Notes: generated by a model from the letters alone, not told the origin. A stretch of 26,228 nt of DNA from a virus (IMGVR_UViG_3300037010_000905:1-26228), one strand, 5' to 3'; counted from the stretch's first letter, positions 1 through 6,377 are shown. Numbers and translations: made by a program.

Positions 1-7
1 GGGCGTC

Positions 8-232
8 ATGGGGTTGAAAGAGGGCACCTATTTAGCCGAGGCGCTCACTACAGCAAGTGGCCATGCGGACACCTATATGTTTGAGGGAACCACCCTCAAT
101 GTCCTGCAAGCCTGGGGCAATCCAGAGTATAAGTTCTGGGCGTTGCCGCTTCACGACGAGCGGTGCGGGGAAGCCTGCTACCAGTTTGTTGAGCGGTGGA
201 TGGAAGTGCCTGCCGACCAGGATCCCCGATGA
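8..232 (+). CDS. Small phage protein, unknown function (start may lie upstream)
   Basis: This 74-residue product is not recognised. The ATG at 8 is only seven bases from the window edge, no ribosome binding site is visible, and the frame is open upstream, so the true start may be outside the window. It is acidic and aromatic, with two cysteines near residues 53 and 57 and no membrane segment or signal peptide. Its stop TGA overlaps the next ATG (ATGA at 229-232), the translational coupling used all along this cluster of small genes. That context, rather than any motif, supports it as a real gene. Confidence 0.6.
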   Translation: MGLKEGTYLAEALTTASGHADTYMFEGTTLNVLQAWGNPEYKFWALPLHDERCGEACYQFVERWMEVPADQDPR

Positions 233-429
233 GCCAGCACTACTTGAACCTTCGCATCAAGAACACCATTTCAGACGCTGTGGGAGATCTGCTCTACTAC
301 CACCGCAAGGAAGACTCAGAACTTCCGGTAGGGTGCATTGACCAAGCCGTTCACGACGGGGTAATCACTATTGATGAAATGGTTGAGGAATTCCATCGCG
401 AGCTGGTCAAGGGCATCGAGCGTGGGTAG
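229..429 (+). CDS. Small acidic phage protein, unknown function
   Basis: This 66-residue product is unrecognised. The ATG at 229 was chosen because it overlaps the preceding stop as ATGA; an earlier in-frame ATG at 196 lies deep inside the upstream gene. The sequence looks helical, with an acidic stretch near residues 48-56 (ITIDEMVEEF), and has no cysteines in pairs or membrane segment. It is part of the polycistronic cluster of small coupled genes between 8 and 2525, which in phages often encode early, host-directed or accessory proteins. No function can be read from the sequence. Confidence 0.6.
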   Translation: MSQHYLNLRIKNTISDAVGDLLYYHRKEDSELPVGCIDQAVHDGVITIDEMVEEFHRELVKGIERG

Positions 430-802
430 GCTCCCCCGGCTGACCAGCAGCATAACCGAGATCCTAGCGGCGCAGAGCGAAGCGCATCGCAACGGGCATC
501 TGCTGGTATGGACGGACTTGGCTGGGCAGCGCAGCATTGGCGTATGCGAGTGTGGGGCCAGCATGAGAATAAATGGCGACAATGCGTTCCAGCCAGTCGT
601 GATCACTGGCACTGATATGCTGCACAGCGATATCCAACTTCTGAATAAGGGGGAGTCGGCGTCGGAGCGCAGGAGACTGTTAGGCACGCCCCACCCCTCT
701 ATACCTGTCGTGCCAAAGCCGGGACCTGGAGAAAGGCCACCCCTAACGGCTGACTTTGCAAGACAGCAGACCGCATCATTACAGTGGAAGAAAAAGCGAT
801 GA
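422..802 (+). CDS. Phage protein, unknown function, GTG start
   Basis: This is a 126-residue product starting at GTG 422, which overlaps the previous stop by eight bases and has AAGGG about ten bases upstream. The frame is open back to an ATG at 371, but that would overlap the upstream gene by 59 bases. Residues 25-50 contain a short cysteine pair (CECG) in a segment that could be a beta-rich fold (HLLVWTDLAG, RSIGVCECGA). The C-terminal third is rich in Pro, Arg and Lys and probably disordered. No family is recognised. Confidence 0.55.
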   Translation: MGRLPRLTSSITEILAAQSEAHRNGHLLVWTDLAGQRSIGVCECGASMRINGDNAFQPVVITGTDMLHSDIQLLNKGESASERRRLLGTPHPSIPVVPKPGPGERPPLTADFARQQTASLQWKKKR

Positions 803-1047
803 TTGCCGTGTCAACCTCAGAGCAGTTGCTTATGGAATCCAGGGCGCGTAGCGGGGCACCCGTGGCCAGCCTTACCCTGAAGCATGTCAGGCGTGCGCCA
901 GACGGCCCCTGGGTGCCCCTCTACCAGCTTAACCTATACGGGGCCATGCGCCGCACGCTGAGCGCGCAGGATGGCTTGGTTTTGGAAGTATTGTTTGACC
1001 TTTACGCCCCGAAGGGCGCGATCATAAGGAGGTATAGGTGGAGATGA
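799..1047 (+). CDS. Small phage protein, unknown function
   Basis: This 82-residue product has its ATG at 799 overlapping the upstream TGA (ATGA). A possible GTG at 784 adds five residues but would sit over the purine-rich stretch GGAAGAAAAAGCG that looks like the ribosome binding site for 799. The protein is basic, ends in RRYRWR, and has an alternating hydrophobic pattern in the middle. It is not recognised. Confidence 0.55.
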   Translation: MIAVSTSEQLLMESRARSGAPVASLTLKHVRRAPDGPWVPLYQLNLYGAMRRTLSAQDGLVLEVLFDLYAPKGAIIRRYRWR

Positions 1048-1403
1048 AGGAATTCATGCACTTACTCGCTAGGGAAAATCCCGGCAAACAGATTCTTGAG
1101 TGGGCGTGGAGATGGAAACTTGCTCATCCGAGGGGCACGGTAAGCGAGTTCTTTCTGGCTCAGAAGGCCAAGGGGAACGACGGAGAAGTGCGGGGCGTCT
1201 GGGCAGGTCCGACGACCAGTAATCTCTACTGGTGCTTCATTAACATGCTGGACTACCGGGGGAGCAAGAAGGTGTGGAACGACAGCCTGCACTGTCGCGC
1301 CATCAATGCTTTGGCCCGCAAGTGCGGATACGGGGGTCTGTATGGAATGACACGCAATGCAGTTGCTGAGGCATTGGCGCGGGCTTACGAGGAGGAAGCA
1401 TGA
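1038..1403 (+). CDS. Phage protein, unknown function
   Basis: This 121-residue product is unrecognised. Two starts are possible. GTG at 1038 lies four bases after a perfect AAGGAGGT (1026-1033). ATG at 1044 lies ten bases after it and forms ATGA with the previous stop. GTG is given because of its better spacing. The protein is tryptophan-rich (ILEWAWRWK near residues 19-27) and looks helical throughout, with a basic middle. It overlaps the next gene by four bases. Confidence 0.6.
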   Translation: MEMKEFMHLLARENPGKQILEWAWRWKLAHPRGTVSEFFLAQKAKGNDGEVRGVWAGPTTSNLYWCFINMLDYRGSKKVWNDSLHCRAINALARKCGYGGLYGMTRNAVAEALARAYEEEA

Positions 1404-1720
1404 CAGATGTCATTATCAGATGTATTCTCGGAGCGGTCGCGCTTGGGGCGCTGCTCGCGGTAGGGATACTTGTGCTCTGTGCATTCTCGGGTCTTTTATT
1501 TCAGTACGAGGTTTGCCGGAGCTATCTTAGGAAGGCGGCGTTCTTGTTCATGAGAATACCGCTTGGTCACGGCGAGTGGGGCATAGTCGCCCTGTGCCCC
1601 CTTCCTGTTATTCTGAAAAGCCTTGACTACCCGTGGGATTATCACGGAGAAACCAGGGCCAAAGAAGCCGTGGCCAAGATGAAGGATGACCGAAACTTGA
1701 TCAATGCGGCGGAGCTATAA
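1400..1720 (+). CDS. Small membrane protein, unknown function
   Basis: This 106-residue protein has one clear N-terminal membrane segment (about residues 5-34, very rich in Leu, Val, Ala and Gly). A second weakly hydrophobic stretch lies near residues 60-72 (WGIVALCPLPVIL). The tail is charged. The start ATG 1400 overlaps the preceding TGA, with a GGAGGAAG ribosome binding site just upstream. It probably sits in the host inner membrane. Function is unknown; holins and superinfection-exclusion proteins can look like this, but nothing here identifies one. Confidence 0.6.
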   Translation: MTDVIIRCILGAVALGALLAVGILVLCAFSGLLFQYEVCRSYLRKAAFLFMRIPLGHGEWGIVALCPLPVILKSLDYPWDYHGETRAKEAVAKMKDDRNLINAAEL

Positions 1721-1911
1721 TGTCCTACAAAGTTTCTCCAGTGATATCACAGGTATGCGCCCTTACCAATGCGAAGGGCGCTCTAAAGGAAGGTGTGTCT
1801 GGAAGTATGTCTGATATCACCATTATTCGCGAGGATCCAATGTCGCTCACTACCCCCGTAAACCGCCACGAGCGACGGAAGCAGAACAAACTCCGCAGGC
1901 AGGTCCTATGA
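1720..1911 (+). CDS. Small basic protein, unknown function
   Basis: This 63-residue product has its start ATG overlapping the previous TAA by one base (TAATG). The C-terminal part is strongly basic (NRHERRKQNKLRRQ), a type of tail seen in many small phage proteins and possibly nucleic-acid binding. The middle carries two in-frame Met codons that could be alternative starts (SMSDITI and PMSLTTP). Coding is supported mainly by its position between two coupled genes. Confidence 0.5.
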   Translation: MSYKVSPVISQVCALTNAKGALKEGVSGSMSDITIIREDPMSLTTPVNRHERRKQNKLRRQVL

Positions 1912-2057
1912 CTGACTTCTTGGCGTTCTGTGTCACTGGTTTTTGGAAGTTCTGTGGCATACTTATCGTTATCTACACACTAGGCTGGTTTGCCATCAAG
2001 CTCACCCAAGCCGCGCTGACAGGGTTGGCGCTTATGATATGGGGGCCTAAGCAATGA
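1908..2057 (+). CDS. Small membrane protein, unknown function
   Basis: This is a 49-residue product from ATG 1908 to TGA 2057. It begins MTDFLAFCVTGFWKF and continues with a hydrophobic, aromatic stretch up to about residue 45, enough for one or two membrane passes. The start overlaps the upstream stop (ATGA), and its own stop overlaps the next ATG (2054). The overlaps on both sides are the main evidence that this very short frame is translated. Confidence 0.5.
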   Translation: MTDFLAFCVTGFWKFCGILIVIYTLGWFAIKLTQAALTGLALMIWGPKQ

Positions 2058-2275
2058 TCCAAACAGTATTCATAACCGATGTGGGTGTTGACTACACCGA
2101 ACGAACGGCTACCGGCTGGTGCTCAGCCACAGTGTTCTCCAGAGCTCAGCGCCCCGTGGGCGCAGAACGCTATACGATGACTGTCGTGTGCGAGGGCATC
2201 ACAACACCTACTCAAGCAGAGAGACTGGCTAAATGGATCTTGGCACAAGGCCCCTCAGTTCAGGTGGATATATGA
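2054..2275 (+). CDS. Small phage protein, unknown function
   Basis: This 73-residue product has an ATG at 2054 that overlaps the previous TGA. It appears to be a small soluble alpha/beta fold: a beta-rich first half (TVFITDVGVDYT, TGWCSATVFSR) followed by a helix (PTQAERLAKWILAQ). No motif is recognised. Coupling to membrane-protein genes on either side suggests co-expression only. Confidence 0.55.
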   Translation: MIQTVFITDVGVDYTERTATGWCSATVFSRAQRPVGAERYTMTVVCEGITTPTQAERLAKWILAQGPSVQVDI

Positions 2276-2376
2276 TCAAAATAGCAATCATCCTAGCAGT
2301 GTTCCTGGGGGTGGCCTACCTTTGGTATAGGCGTCAGGAGAACCACCGAAAGAACTTCAAGGGGCTGCACAAATGA
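2272..2376 (+). CDS. Very small single-pass membrane protein
   Basis: This 34-residue product starts at ATG 2272 (ATGA overlap with the previous stop) and ends at TGA 2376. Residues 2-19 form a hydrophobic membrane segment. They are followed by a basic tail (YRRQENHRKN), so an N-out, C-in orientation is expected from the positive-inside rule. Function is unknown. It is supported by the stop/start overlaps at both ends. Confidence 0.45.
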   Translation: MIKIAIILAVFLGVAYLWYRRQENHRKNFKGLHK

Positions 2377-2525
2377 GCAAGTGGGAGCGAGCAGGGTGGT
2401 TCGTTTACGGAATGATCCTGGCTGTTCTAGCAGTTAGGCAGACGCAGGTATCCGAGCGCGTCATTGTGTCCGCCTTTTCAGTTGTGTTCGTGACAATGGC
2501 GCTCACAGGCAGGCCAAAACATTGA
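2373..2525 (+). CDS. Small membrane protein, last gene of the first cluster
   Basis: This is a 50-residue product from ATG 2373 (ATGA overlap) to TGA 2525. It has two short hydrophobic stretches (about residues 8-21 and 30-44) separated by a charged loop, so it may be a hairpin of two membrane helices. It ends the coupled series that began upstream of 229. The following 134 bases are untranslated and carry a promoter. Confidence 0.45.
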   Translation: MSKWERAGWFVYGMILAVLAVRQTQVSERVIVSAFSVVFVTMALTGRPKH

Positions 2526-2548
2526 GCAAAGTTTGATGCAGCTTTGAC

Positions 2549-2576
2549 TTGCGTCTGATTTGTTGGGGCCTATACT
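2549..2576 (+). promoter_or_regulatory. Promoter of the 2660 gene (sigma70-like)
   Basis: TTGCGT (2549-2554), 16 bases, then TATACT (2571-2576), with a downstream context GGCCTATACTT. The same arrangement recurs upstream of the genes at 4267, 6963, 11584 and 17903. An alternative -35 TTGACT at 2544 would need an unusually long 21-base spacer. Expected transcription start is about 2583, leaving a 77-base leader. Confidence 0.55.
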
Positions 2577-2659
2577 TGTGCATGTAGGGTAATGGCAGCA
2601 TCCCGCGGCCACCCCTTCTAACCAGTGGCTCACGCCACCCTGTTACTAAGGAGCCTATC

Positions 2660-3073
2660 ATGGCTGCTACTTCCACCAAGATCCCCGCTGGCTCGCGCCC
2701 CGCCCCGGTGCTCCCCGCCGCTCCTCCCAAGGCGAAGGTCCAGCCCATCAAGCAGGCCAACGTCCCCGAGGGCGTCGCCAAGGCCGTCCGCAGCCACCTT
2801 GCTGACCGCCCCACCTGTGCCGCCATCCGCAAGGAGGTCGCGAACAGCGACATCATCACCAAGGCGGCCGACACCACGGCGCGGCAGGGGTCGCTGCGCT
2901 ACAACATCATGAAGGCCATCCAGGAGTCCAAGACGGTGGCTGAGGCCATCGCCAAGGAAGTCCACGGCCCCGGCAAGCACGCGGCGGCGGACAAGCCCTA
3001 CCGCATCAAGCGGGTGGACGTCGGGTTCGCGCGGGCCAACGGGCTCATCACGCTGACCAAGGCGGCCAAGTAG
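2660..3073 (+). CDS. Basic Pro/Ala/Lys-rich protein with a C-terminal domain shared with the 17903-18550 product
   Basis: This 137-residue product follows an excellent ribosome binding site (AAGGAG, six bases before ATG 2660). Residues 1-35 are Pro/Ala/Lys-rich and probably disordered. Residues 36-75 look helical. From about residue 80 the sequence aligns with the end of the 17903-18550 product: G-x-x-R, I-x-x-x-I, TVAEA, YRI, D-x-x-FA, N-x-LI-x-L. The strongly basic composition suggests nucleic-acid binding, but this is inference. Codons end mostly in G or C, clearly more so than in the neighbouring genes, which fits high expression or a separate origin. It has its own promoter and a downstream hairpin, so it may be expressed as a single gene. 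No named family is recognised. Confidence 0.8.
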   Translation: MAATSTKIPAGSRPAPVLPAAPPKAKVQPIKQANVPEGVAKAVRSHLADRPTCAAIRKEVANSDIITKAADTTARQGSLRYNIMKAIQESKTVAEAIAKEVHGPGKHAAADKPYRIKRVDVGFARANGLITLTKAAK

Positions 3074-3083
3074 TCAAACCTCC

Positions 3084-3111
3084 ATGGGCCGGGGCGTAGG
3101 CCCTGGCCCAT
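3084..3111 (+). terminator. Hairpin after the 2660 gene, possible terminator
   Basis: A 12-base-pair stem with one G-T pair and a GTAG loop: ATGGGCCGGGGC pairs with GCCCTGGCCCAT. There is no T-run after it, so it is either a weak or factor-dependent terminator, or an mRNA-stabilising element that reduces flow into the 3131 gene. It lies between the stop at 3073 and the next ribosome binding site. Confidence 0.5.
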
Positions 3112-3130
3112 GACCTATTCTGGAGCGATC

Positions 3131-3343
3131 ATGTATTCCGAAGTAGACTACAAGTCCAAGAAGGCCATGAAGGAAGCCATCGTCGCAAGGGGTGACGCTG
3201 GCGGTGTCTACAACCCAGGGCTCGGCGGGGAACCACCCACGAACGGAGTGGTCACACTGGAAGGCCCTCACTACCCCAAGCCTCACACTTGGTATGCGCG
3301 GGTCCAACTCAAGGACGGCCTCATCGTGAAGGTGCTGCAATGA
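3131..3343 (+). CDS. Small conserved phage protein, unknown function
   Basis: This is a 70-residue product. ATG 3131 was preferred over ATG 3110 because GGAG lies six bases upstream and because 3110 falls inside the hairpin. The sequence runs from a Lys-rich helix (YKSKKAMKEAIVARG) to a Gly/Pro-rich core with VTLEGPHYPKPHTWYA, ending in short strands. The EGPHYPKPHTWYA-type core resembles small conserved proteins I associate with many tailed phages, where no function has been assigned. The stop overlaps the next start. Confidence 0.65.
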   Translation: MYSEVDYKSKKAMKEAIVARGDAGGVYNPGLGGEPPTNGVVTLEGPHYPKPHTWYARVQLKDGLIVKVLQ

Positions 3344-3474
3344 TCAACGGAAAGCACAGGAAGAAGGAGCAGGATAAGAAGGCCAAGGCCCTGGCCATCA
3401 AGAAAGACATGCGCGATAGGGCCAAGAAGACCGAAGTGGAAAGCGCGCGAAAGAAGACAACGGGCGGTGCCTAA
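3340..3474 (+). CDS. Very small lysine-rich protein
   Basis: This 44-residue product starts at ATG 3340, in ATGA overlap with the previous stop. Nearly half its residues are Lys, Arg, Asp or Glu, so it would be a single charged helix; a nucleic-acid or protein-binding peptide is possible. An earlier frame start at 3289 lies inside the upstream gene and was not used. Function is unknown. Confidence 0.5.
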   Translation: MINGKHRKKEQDKKAKALAIKKDMRDRAKKTEVESARKKTTGGA

Positions 3475-3677
3475 TGGTGATGCACCACGCTGAACGAAAT
3501 GGTGACTCTGTAAAGGTTTCTGGGCGATGCCCGTTCTGTGGGAAAAGCTGGGAAGTAATGATGGATCTTCACCGCTATGCTCAGTGGCAAGGGGGATCAG
3601 AAATGGTCCAGCGTGTGTTTCCAGAAATGAGTGCCGACCAACGAGAGCTTCTTATCACCGGAGTGTGCTGTGACTGA
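3474..3677 (+). CDS. Small zinc-finger-like phage protein
   Basis: This is a 67-residue product with ATG 3474 overlapping the previous TAA (TAATG). A second in-frame ATG follows at 3480. It carries CPFCG near residues 19-23 and a C-terminal CC pair at 65-66, a plausible four-cysteine zinc site closing the two ends of the protein. The end RELLITGVCCD resembles a small conserved phage family with a C-x-x-C knuckle and a terminal Cys pair. Its role is unknown. Confidence 0.65.
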   Translation: MVMHHAERNGDSVKVSGRCPFCGKSWEVMMDLHRYAQWQGGSEMVQRVFPEMSADQRELLITGVCCD

Positions 3678-3999
3678 CGCGACGCTTTACCGCTTCACCG
3701 CCTCAACCATGGGACCGACAAACCCCCGAGAGAACGAAATAGTGATTGGGGTTGGCGATCTAGAGTACGGAACTTCACTGGTTAAGAATCTGATATGCTT
3801 GGCTGCATTGTTTGACCCTGTGGTCATAATGTTGGCCAAGGGTCTCCCGCATGAGATCTGGTGTGCGGAGAGGATTCACAGCATTGACTTCTGGGCGCAG
3901 GATGTAAAGAAGGTTGGGGGCCAGCTTGGATACAATGAAATAGAATCCAAGTGGCAAACTCAGGAAGAGTTCGCGCGTGAGGCACTAGGTCCTGAGTAG
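3670..3999 (+). CDS. Phage protein, unknown function, GTG start
   Basis: This 109-residue product starts at GTG 3670, overlapping the previous stop by eight bases. The frame is open further upstream to 3631, but that would overlap far more. The sequence is mixed alpha/beta with a hydrophobic middle (LVKNLICLAALFDPVVIML, about residues 36-54), more likely a buried core than a membrane helix. It is unrecognised. It ends the block that began at 3131. Confidence 0.55.
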   Translation: MTDATLYRFTASTMGPTNPRENEIVIGVGDLEYGTSLVKNLICLAALFDPVVIMLAKGLPHEIWCAERIHSIDFWAQDVKKVGGQLGYNEIESKWQTQEEFAREALGPE

Positions 4000-4202
4000 G
4001 GGCCAACTTTTCAGACTTTGAATTGGAAGCACACTGCGAGGCCCTGGTTTGGGGCGCTGTGCGCTGGTGTGGCGGGGCCTTCAACTGGGCACCAGATGGC
4101 CTCAGGCACTGCTCAGAGGTGTGGGGCAGGGTGGTATGCTGTGGGGCCACCCGGCCCGCCATGTTGCCTCTACGAGCCTGTGTTAGGGACCAAAAGGTTG
4201 AT
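4000..4202 (+). other. Gap without a convincing gene; one open frame lacking a good start
   Basis: From 3996 to 4220 one + frame is open and reads like protein (for example ELEAHCEALVWGAVRWCGG), but its only start candidate is TTG at 4023 with no ribosome binding site. A second overlapping frame from TTG 4018 is equally unsupported. The stretch is G-rich and contains a small hairpin (GGGCC and GGCCC near 4144-4158). It could be a decayed gene, a gene with an unusual start, or leader DNA ahead of the promoter at 4203. Confidence 0.4.
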
Positions 4203-4231
4203 TTGCGCCGATATTATTGATGCCGTATGCT
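4203..4231 (+). promoter_or_regulatory. Promoter of the 4267 operon (sigma70-like)
   Basis: TTGCGC (4203-4208), exactly 17 bases, then TATGCT (4226-4231). The -35 is identical to those at 6898 and 17842. Expected transcription start is near 4238, where a five-pair hairpin (GGGCC, AAGC, GGCCC; 4238-4251) would form the very 5' end of the mRNA. Gene start follows at 4267. Confidence 0.6.
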
Positions 4232-4266
4232 TTAGGTGGGCCAAGCGGCCCTAAAAAGGGATAACC

Positions 4267-4494
4267 ATGGAAACGACGGGCACCCCAAGAGAACCAGAGT
4301 TCAGTCAAACCATCACACAAGCTTCAAGCGGCTTCGCCTCCAAGTGCTGCTATGACGAACCCGCCCCCCGCAAGGGGCCGAGTTTCCGGTATAACCCAGA
4401 CACTTACCGCTACGAGCCACAGCTTGTTTCCTTCACAGACTTCGATAAGTCGTTCCTTACGCAGCTTGGGTGGGATGCCTCGAGGGTCAAGTGA
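4267..4494 (+). CDS. Small phage protein, unknown function
   Basis: This 75-residue product starts at ATG 4267, with AAAAGGGAT about seven bases upstream and a promoter at 4203-4231. It is polar and aromatic, with a Cys pair (KCCYDEP) near residues 27-33 and a Tyr/Pro-rich middle. There is no membrane segment. The stop overlaps the next GTG (GTGA at 4491-4494). It is not recognised. Confidence 0.6.
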   Translation: METTGTPREPEFSQTITQASSGFASKCCYDEPAPRKGPSFRYNPDTYRYEPQLVSFTDFDKSFLTQLGWDASRVK

Positions 4495-4646
4495 TTATCT
4501 TCTGGATAATTCTTCTGTGTCTACTGCTGGGGTTCAGATTGCCAGCTATCATGGTAATACTTGGACTGATAATGCTTGGCTCCTTGGTGAAATTTCTGAC
4601 GGCAGGAGTACCAAGCATGAGTATCAGGGGCAGGGGCAACAATTGA
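4491..4646 (+). CDS. Small membrane protein, GTG start
   Basis: This 51-residue product runs from GTG 4491 (GTGA overlap with the previous stop) to TGA 4646. Residues 1-38 are almost entirely hydrophobic, enough for two short membrane helices with one Arg between them (around residue 16). The tail SIRGRGNN is basic. The sequence looks like a genuine small membrane protein rather than chance. Function is unknown. Confidence 0.5.
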   Translation: MIIFWIILLCLLLGFRLPAIMVILGLIMLGSLVKFLTAGVPSMSIRGRGNN

Positions 4647-4762
4647 TGCAAATAGAAATTGCATTGAGTAGTGGCGACATTTATGCTTGCATATGGGCAT
4701 TGTGCCCACACAAGGAGGCCAGCAATGGGCCACGACCTAATCGCCCGCAACCAGAAGTCTAA
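4646..4762 (+). CDS. Doubtful very small gene
   Basis: A 38-codon frame starts at ATG 4646 (TGATG overlap with the previous stop) and runs 38 bases into the 4725 gene. There is only a weak ribosome binding site (CAGGGGC). It fills what would otherwise be a 78-base gap, and the start/stop overlap fits local style. The peptide has no recognisable feature, so this may be untranslated. Confidence 0.25.
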   Translation: MQIEIALSSGDIYACIWALCPHKEASNGPRPNRPQPEV

Positions 4763-4979
4763 AGTTCGCGGTCCTGTGTTCTTTGTAGGTCTTGCTACTT
4801 TCCACCGGCGGCGTGGGACGAAACATTACACGGTGCGCCTTGAAGTTCACCGGATGGGCCGTGTCTACGGCACCATCCTTTATACTCCGGAGGAAGTATT
4901 CTTCGTGCCTCTTGAAACTAAGCCGGAAATTGAACCTTGCCACTGTGATGACTGCGTTAGGAGGGCTGCCAGTGTCTGA
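4725..4979 (+). CDS. Small phage protein with C-terminal Cys/His cluster
   Basis: This is an 84-residue product. ATG 4725 was chosen because AAGGAGG (4712-4718) lies six bases upstream; the longer frame from 4671 has no such site. It is basic and beta-rich (KVRGPVFFVGLATFHRR, KHYTVRLEVHRMGRVYG). The C-terminal CHCDDC near residues 73-78 could bind a metal. It overlaps the next gene by eight bases. Not recognised. Confidence 0.6.
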   Translation: MGHDLIARNQKSKVRGPVFFVGLATFHRRRGTKHYTVRLEVHRMGRVYGTILYTPEEVFFVPLETKPEIEPCHCDDCVRRAASV

Positions 4980-5346
4980 ATCCTACATTCTTTACAGAAC
5001 GCAGGTTGCTAACAGAAGGGTAGAAGTTGGCAGCATCCTTTGTGGCACGATGCGTGGCGCACTCCTGAAAGTGATTGAGGTCCGCACTAATGGGGGCCTC
5101 TTGGCCGAGACCTATGGTGAGTTCTTACACGGCCACATCACCCCCGCAGTCAAACCACGCCGGACTGCGCTGATACAGCCTCATTCTGATAGTGCCAAGA
5201 TCTACAGTGTCCCGAGTGCTGATGGCGAGTATAAAGGCGGCGTGTATCACTGCTGCTACCGGCATGTCACCTTAGTGCCGGTATCGGAAGTCACATGCAC
5301 CTGCCTCAACGATGGGTCTACCATCATCAACCGCAAGATTCTATAG
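4972..5346 (+). CDS. Phage protein, unknown function, GTG start
   Basis: This 124-residue product starts at GTG 4972, which has a strong AGGAGGG (4959-4965) six bases before it. The frame is open back to 4792, but that part is a shadow of the 4725 gene. The N-terminal half is beta-rich (GSILCGTMRGALLKVIEVR). The C-terminal half has several cysteines (HCCYRH, TCTCLN) that could form a zinc site. No family is recognised. Confidence 0.6.
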   Translation: MSESYILYRTQVANRRVEVGSILCGTMRGALLKVIEVRTNGGLLAETYGEFLHGHITPAVKPRRTALIQPHSDSAKIYSVPSADGEYKGGVYHCCYRHVTLVPVSEVTCTCLNDGSTIINRKIL

Positions 5347-5355
5347 GAGCCTAGC

Positions 5356-5544
5356 GTGGCCATCCACAAAAGCATCACCACAGAACGCGTCGAAGAAATG
5401 ATCGAAAGAGACGACTGTGAAGGAATCTGCACAGCCTGCGGAGAGGATGCCTACGGGGTTGAACCCGATGCGCGAAACTGCGAGTGCGAGTGCTGCGGGG
5501 CGCGTAAGGTGTTCGGTGCCGAAGAACTTCTTTTCATTGTTTGA
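5356..5544 (+). CDS. Small zinc-ribbon-like phage protein
   Basis: This is a 62-residue product starting at GTG 5356, with AGGAG six bases upstream. It carries a clear four-cysteine arrangement, CTACG near residues 25-29 and CECECCG near 42-48, with GVEPDARN between. The pattern CxxCG, GVEPDA, CxxCG, then GAEELL resembles a small conserved family found in many phages and presumed to bind zinc. The N-terminal part is a charged helix. Function is not known. Confidence 0.7.
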   Translation: MAIHKSITTERVEEMIERDDCEGICTACGEDAYGVEPDARNCECECCGARKVFGAEELLFIV

Positions 5545-5553
5545 GGGGCACAA

Positions 5554-5751
5554 ATGAATAAGATCTTTCACATCCACGGATGGGCGTCAGACGGAAAGCC
5601 GCTTATCCGGTATGGGACTGAGATCATGGGCGCGGCTCTCGGTAAGAAAGACCGAGCAACTCTGGCTGCGCTTGAAGTCGGAGAGTCCTTCAGCCCTTTG
5701 TTCACAACCCCGTCAGGTAAGATTGCCTACCGTGTGGAGCGTATCAAGTGA
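5554..5751 (+). CDS. Small phage protein, unknown function
   Basis: This 65-residue product has its ATG at 5554 preceded by GAGGGG. It is basic and beta-rich (KIFHIHGWASDGK, SGKIAYRVERIK). Its stop forms GTGA with the start of the RadC-like gene, so the two are translationally coupled. The SFSPLFTTPSGKIAYRVERI end suggests a small compact domain. Not recognised. Confidence 0.55.
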   Translation: MNKIFHIHGWASDGKPLIRYGTEIMGAALGKKDRATLAALEVGESFSPLFTTPSGKIAYRVERIK

Positions 5752-6377
5752 AATCACCATCTGTCCATGAACAAATCAGAACCTATGGTGGAGAGACACT
5801 GTCAAATGAACAGATCATTGACCTGTTGCTCCCAGGCATGGGGCCGGGGCAGTTGGGCGCTTGGCGTCCAGACGAGCTTATTAGAATGAGTTGCCAGCAG
5901 CTTATGGATGAATGCGAGTTGACAAAGCTCCAAGCATCTCGGATCGTAGCTATTGGCGAATTCGTCCGCAGGTGCGGGGTCCCATCAAAACACACTTGCA
6001 TCACCACGCCCCGGTTGGCCGGAGAATATCTACTTCCAAAAGCTAAGGGGTTGACAGAGGAGGTATTTGGTGTCGTGTGCCTTAACTCCAGAGCGCGCGT
6101 TATATCTGATCGTATTGTCTCAAAGGGAACGTCTACAGGGACTCTCGTTGGACCACGCGAAGTTCTTAGAGAAGCGCTTCTTAGAGGGGCCGTGTCCGTG
6201 CTCGTGTGGCACAACCATCCGAGCGGCGATTCAAGCCCTAGCCGAGAAGACATATCTCTCACTCGACGTCTCCGCGAAGGATGCGAAGCTATCGGAGTTC
6301 CTCTTGCGGACCACATCATTGTGGGCGCAGACACCTATCACAGTTTCAGAGCCTCGGAGGGCTGGGATGTTAGATGA
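5748..6377 (+). CDS. radC-like: RadC-like JAMM-domain protein
   Basis: This 209-residue product starts at GTG 5748 (GTGA overlap). Residues 1-75 match the helical, helix-hairpin-helix-like front of RadC (LTKLQASRIVAIGEF). Residues 85-209 form the JAB/MPN (RadC) domain. The JAMM zinc motif is intact: H155-N-H157, seven residues, S165, two residues, D168. Length is close to chromosomal RadC (about 220). RadC family members occur on plasmids, prophages and phages, but their reaction is not established; the metalloprotease-like site suggests a hydrolase acting on a protein or on DNA-linked adducts. It sits upstream of the replication genes. Family assignment is firm, role uncertain. Confidence 0.85.
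   Translation: MKSPSVHEQIRTYGGETLSNEQIIDLLLPGMGPGQLGAWRPDELIRMSCQQLMDECELTKLQASRIVAIGEFVRRCGVPSKHTCITTPRLAGEYLLPKAKGLTEEVFGVVCLNSRARVISDRIVSKGTSTGTLVGPREVLREALLRGAVSVLVWHNHPSGDSSPSREDISLTRRLREGCEAIGVPLADHIIVGADTYHSFRASEGWDVR

Noticed and set aside
2625-2980. Several overlapping frames on both strands around the 2660 gene
   Set aside because: High GC in this gene keeps many frames open by chance; only the 2660 frame has a ribosome binding site and a paralogue.
4018-4254. 78-residue frame from TTG 4018
   Set aside because: It has a rare start with no ribosome binding site, runs through the promoter at 4203 and has low-complexity Gly/Pro sequence.
6067-6366. Longer form of the 6367 gene starting at 6067
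   Set aside because: The extra 100 codons lie inside the RadC-like gene; the start at 6367 gives the short overlap typical of this genome.
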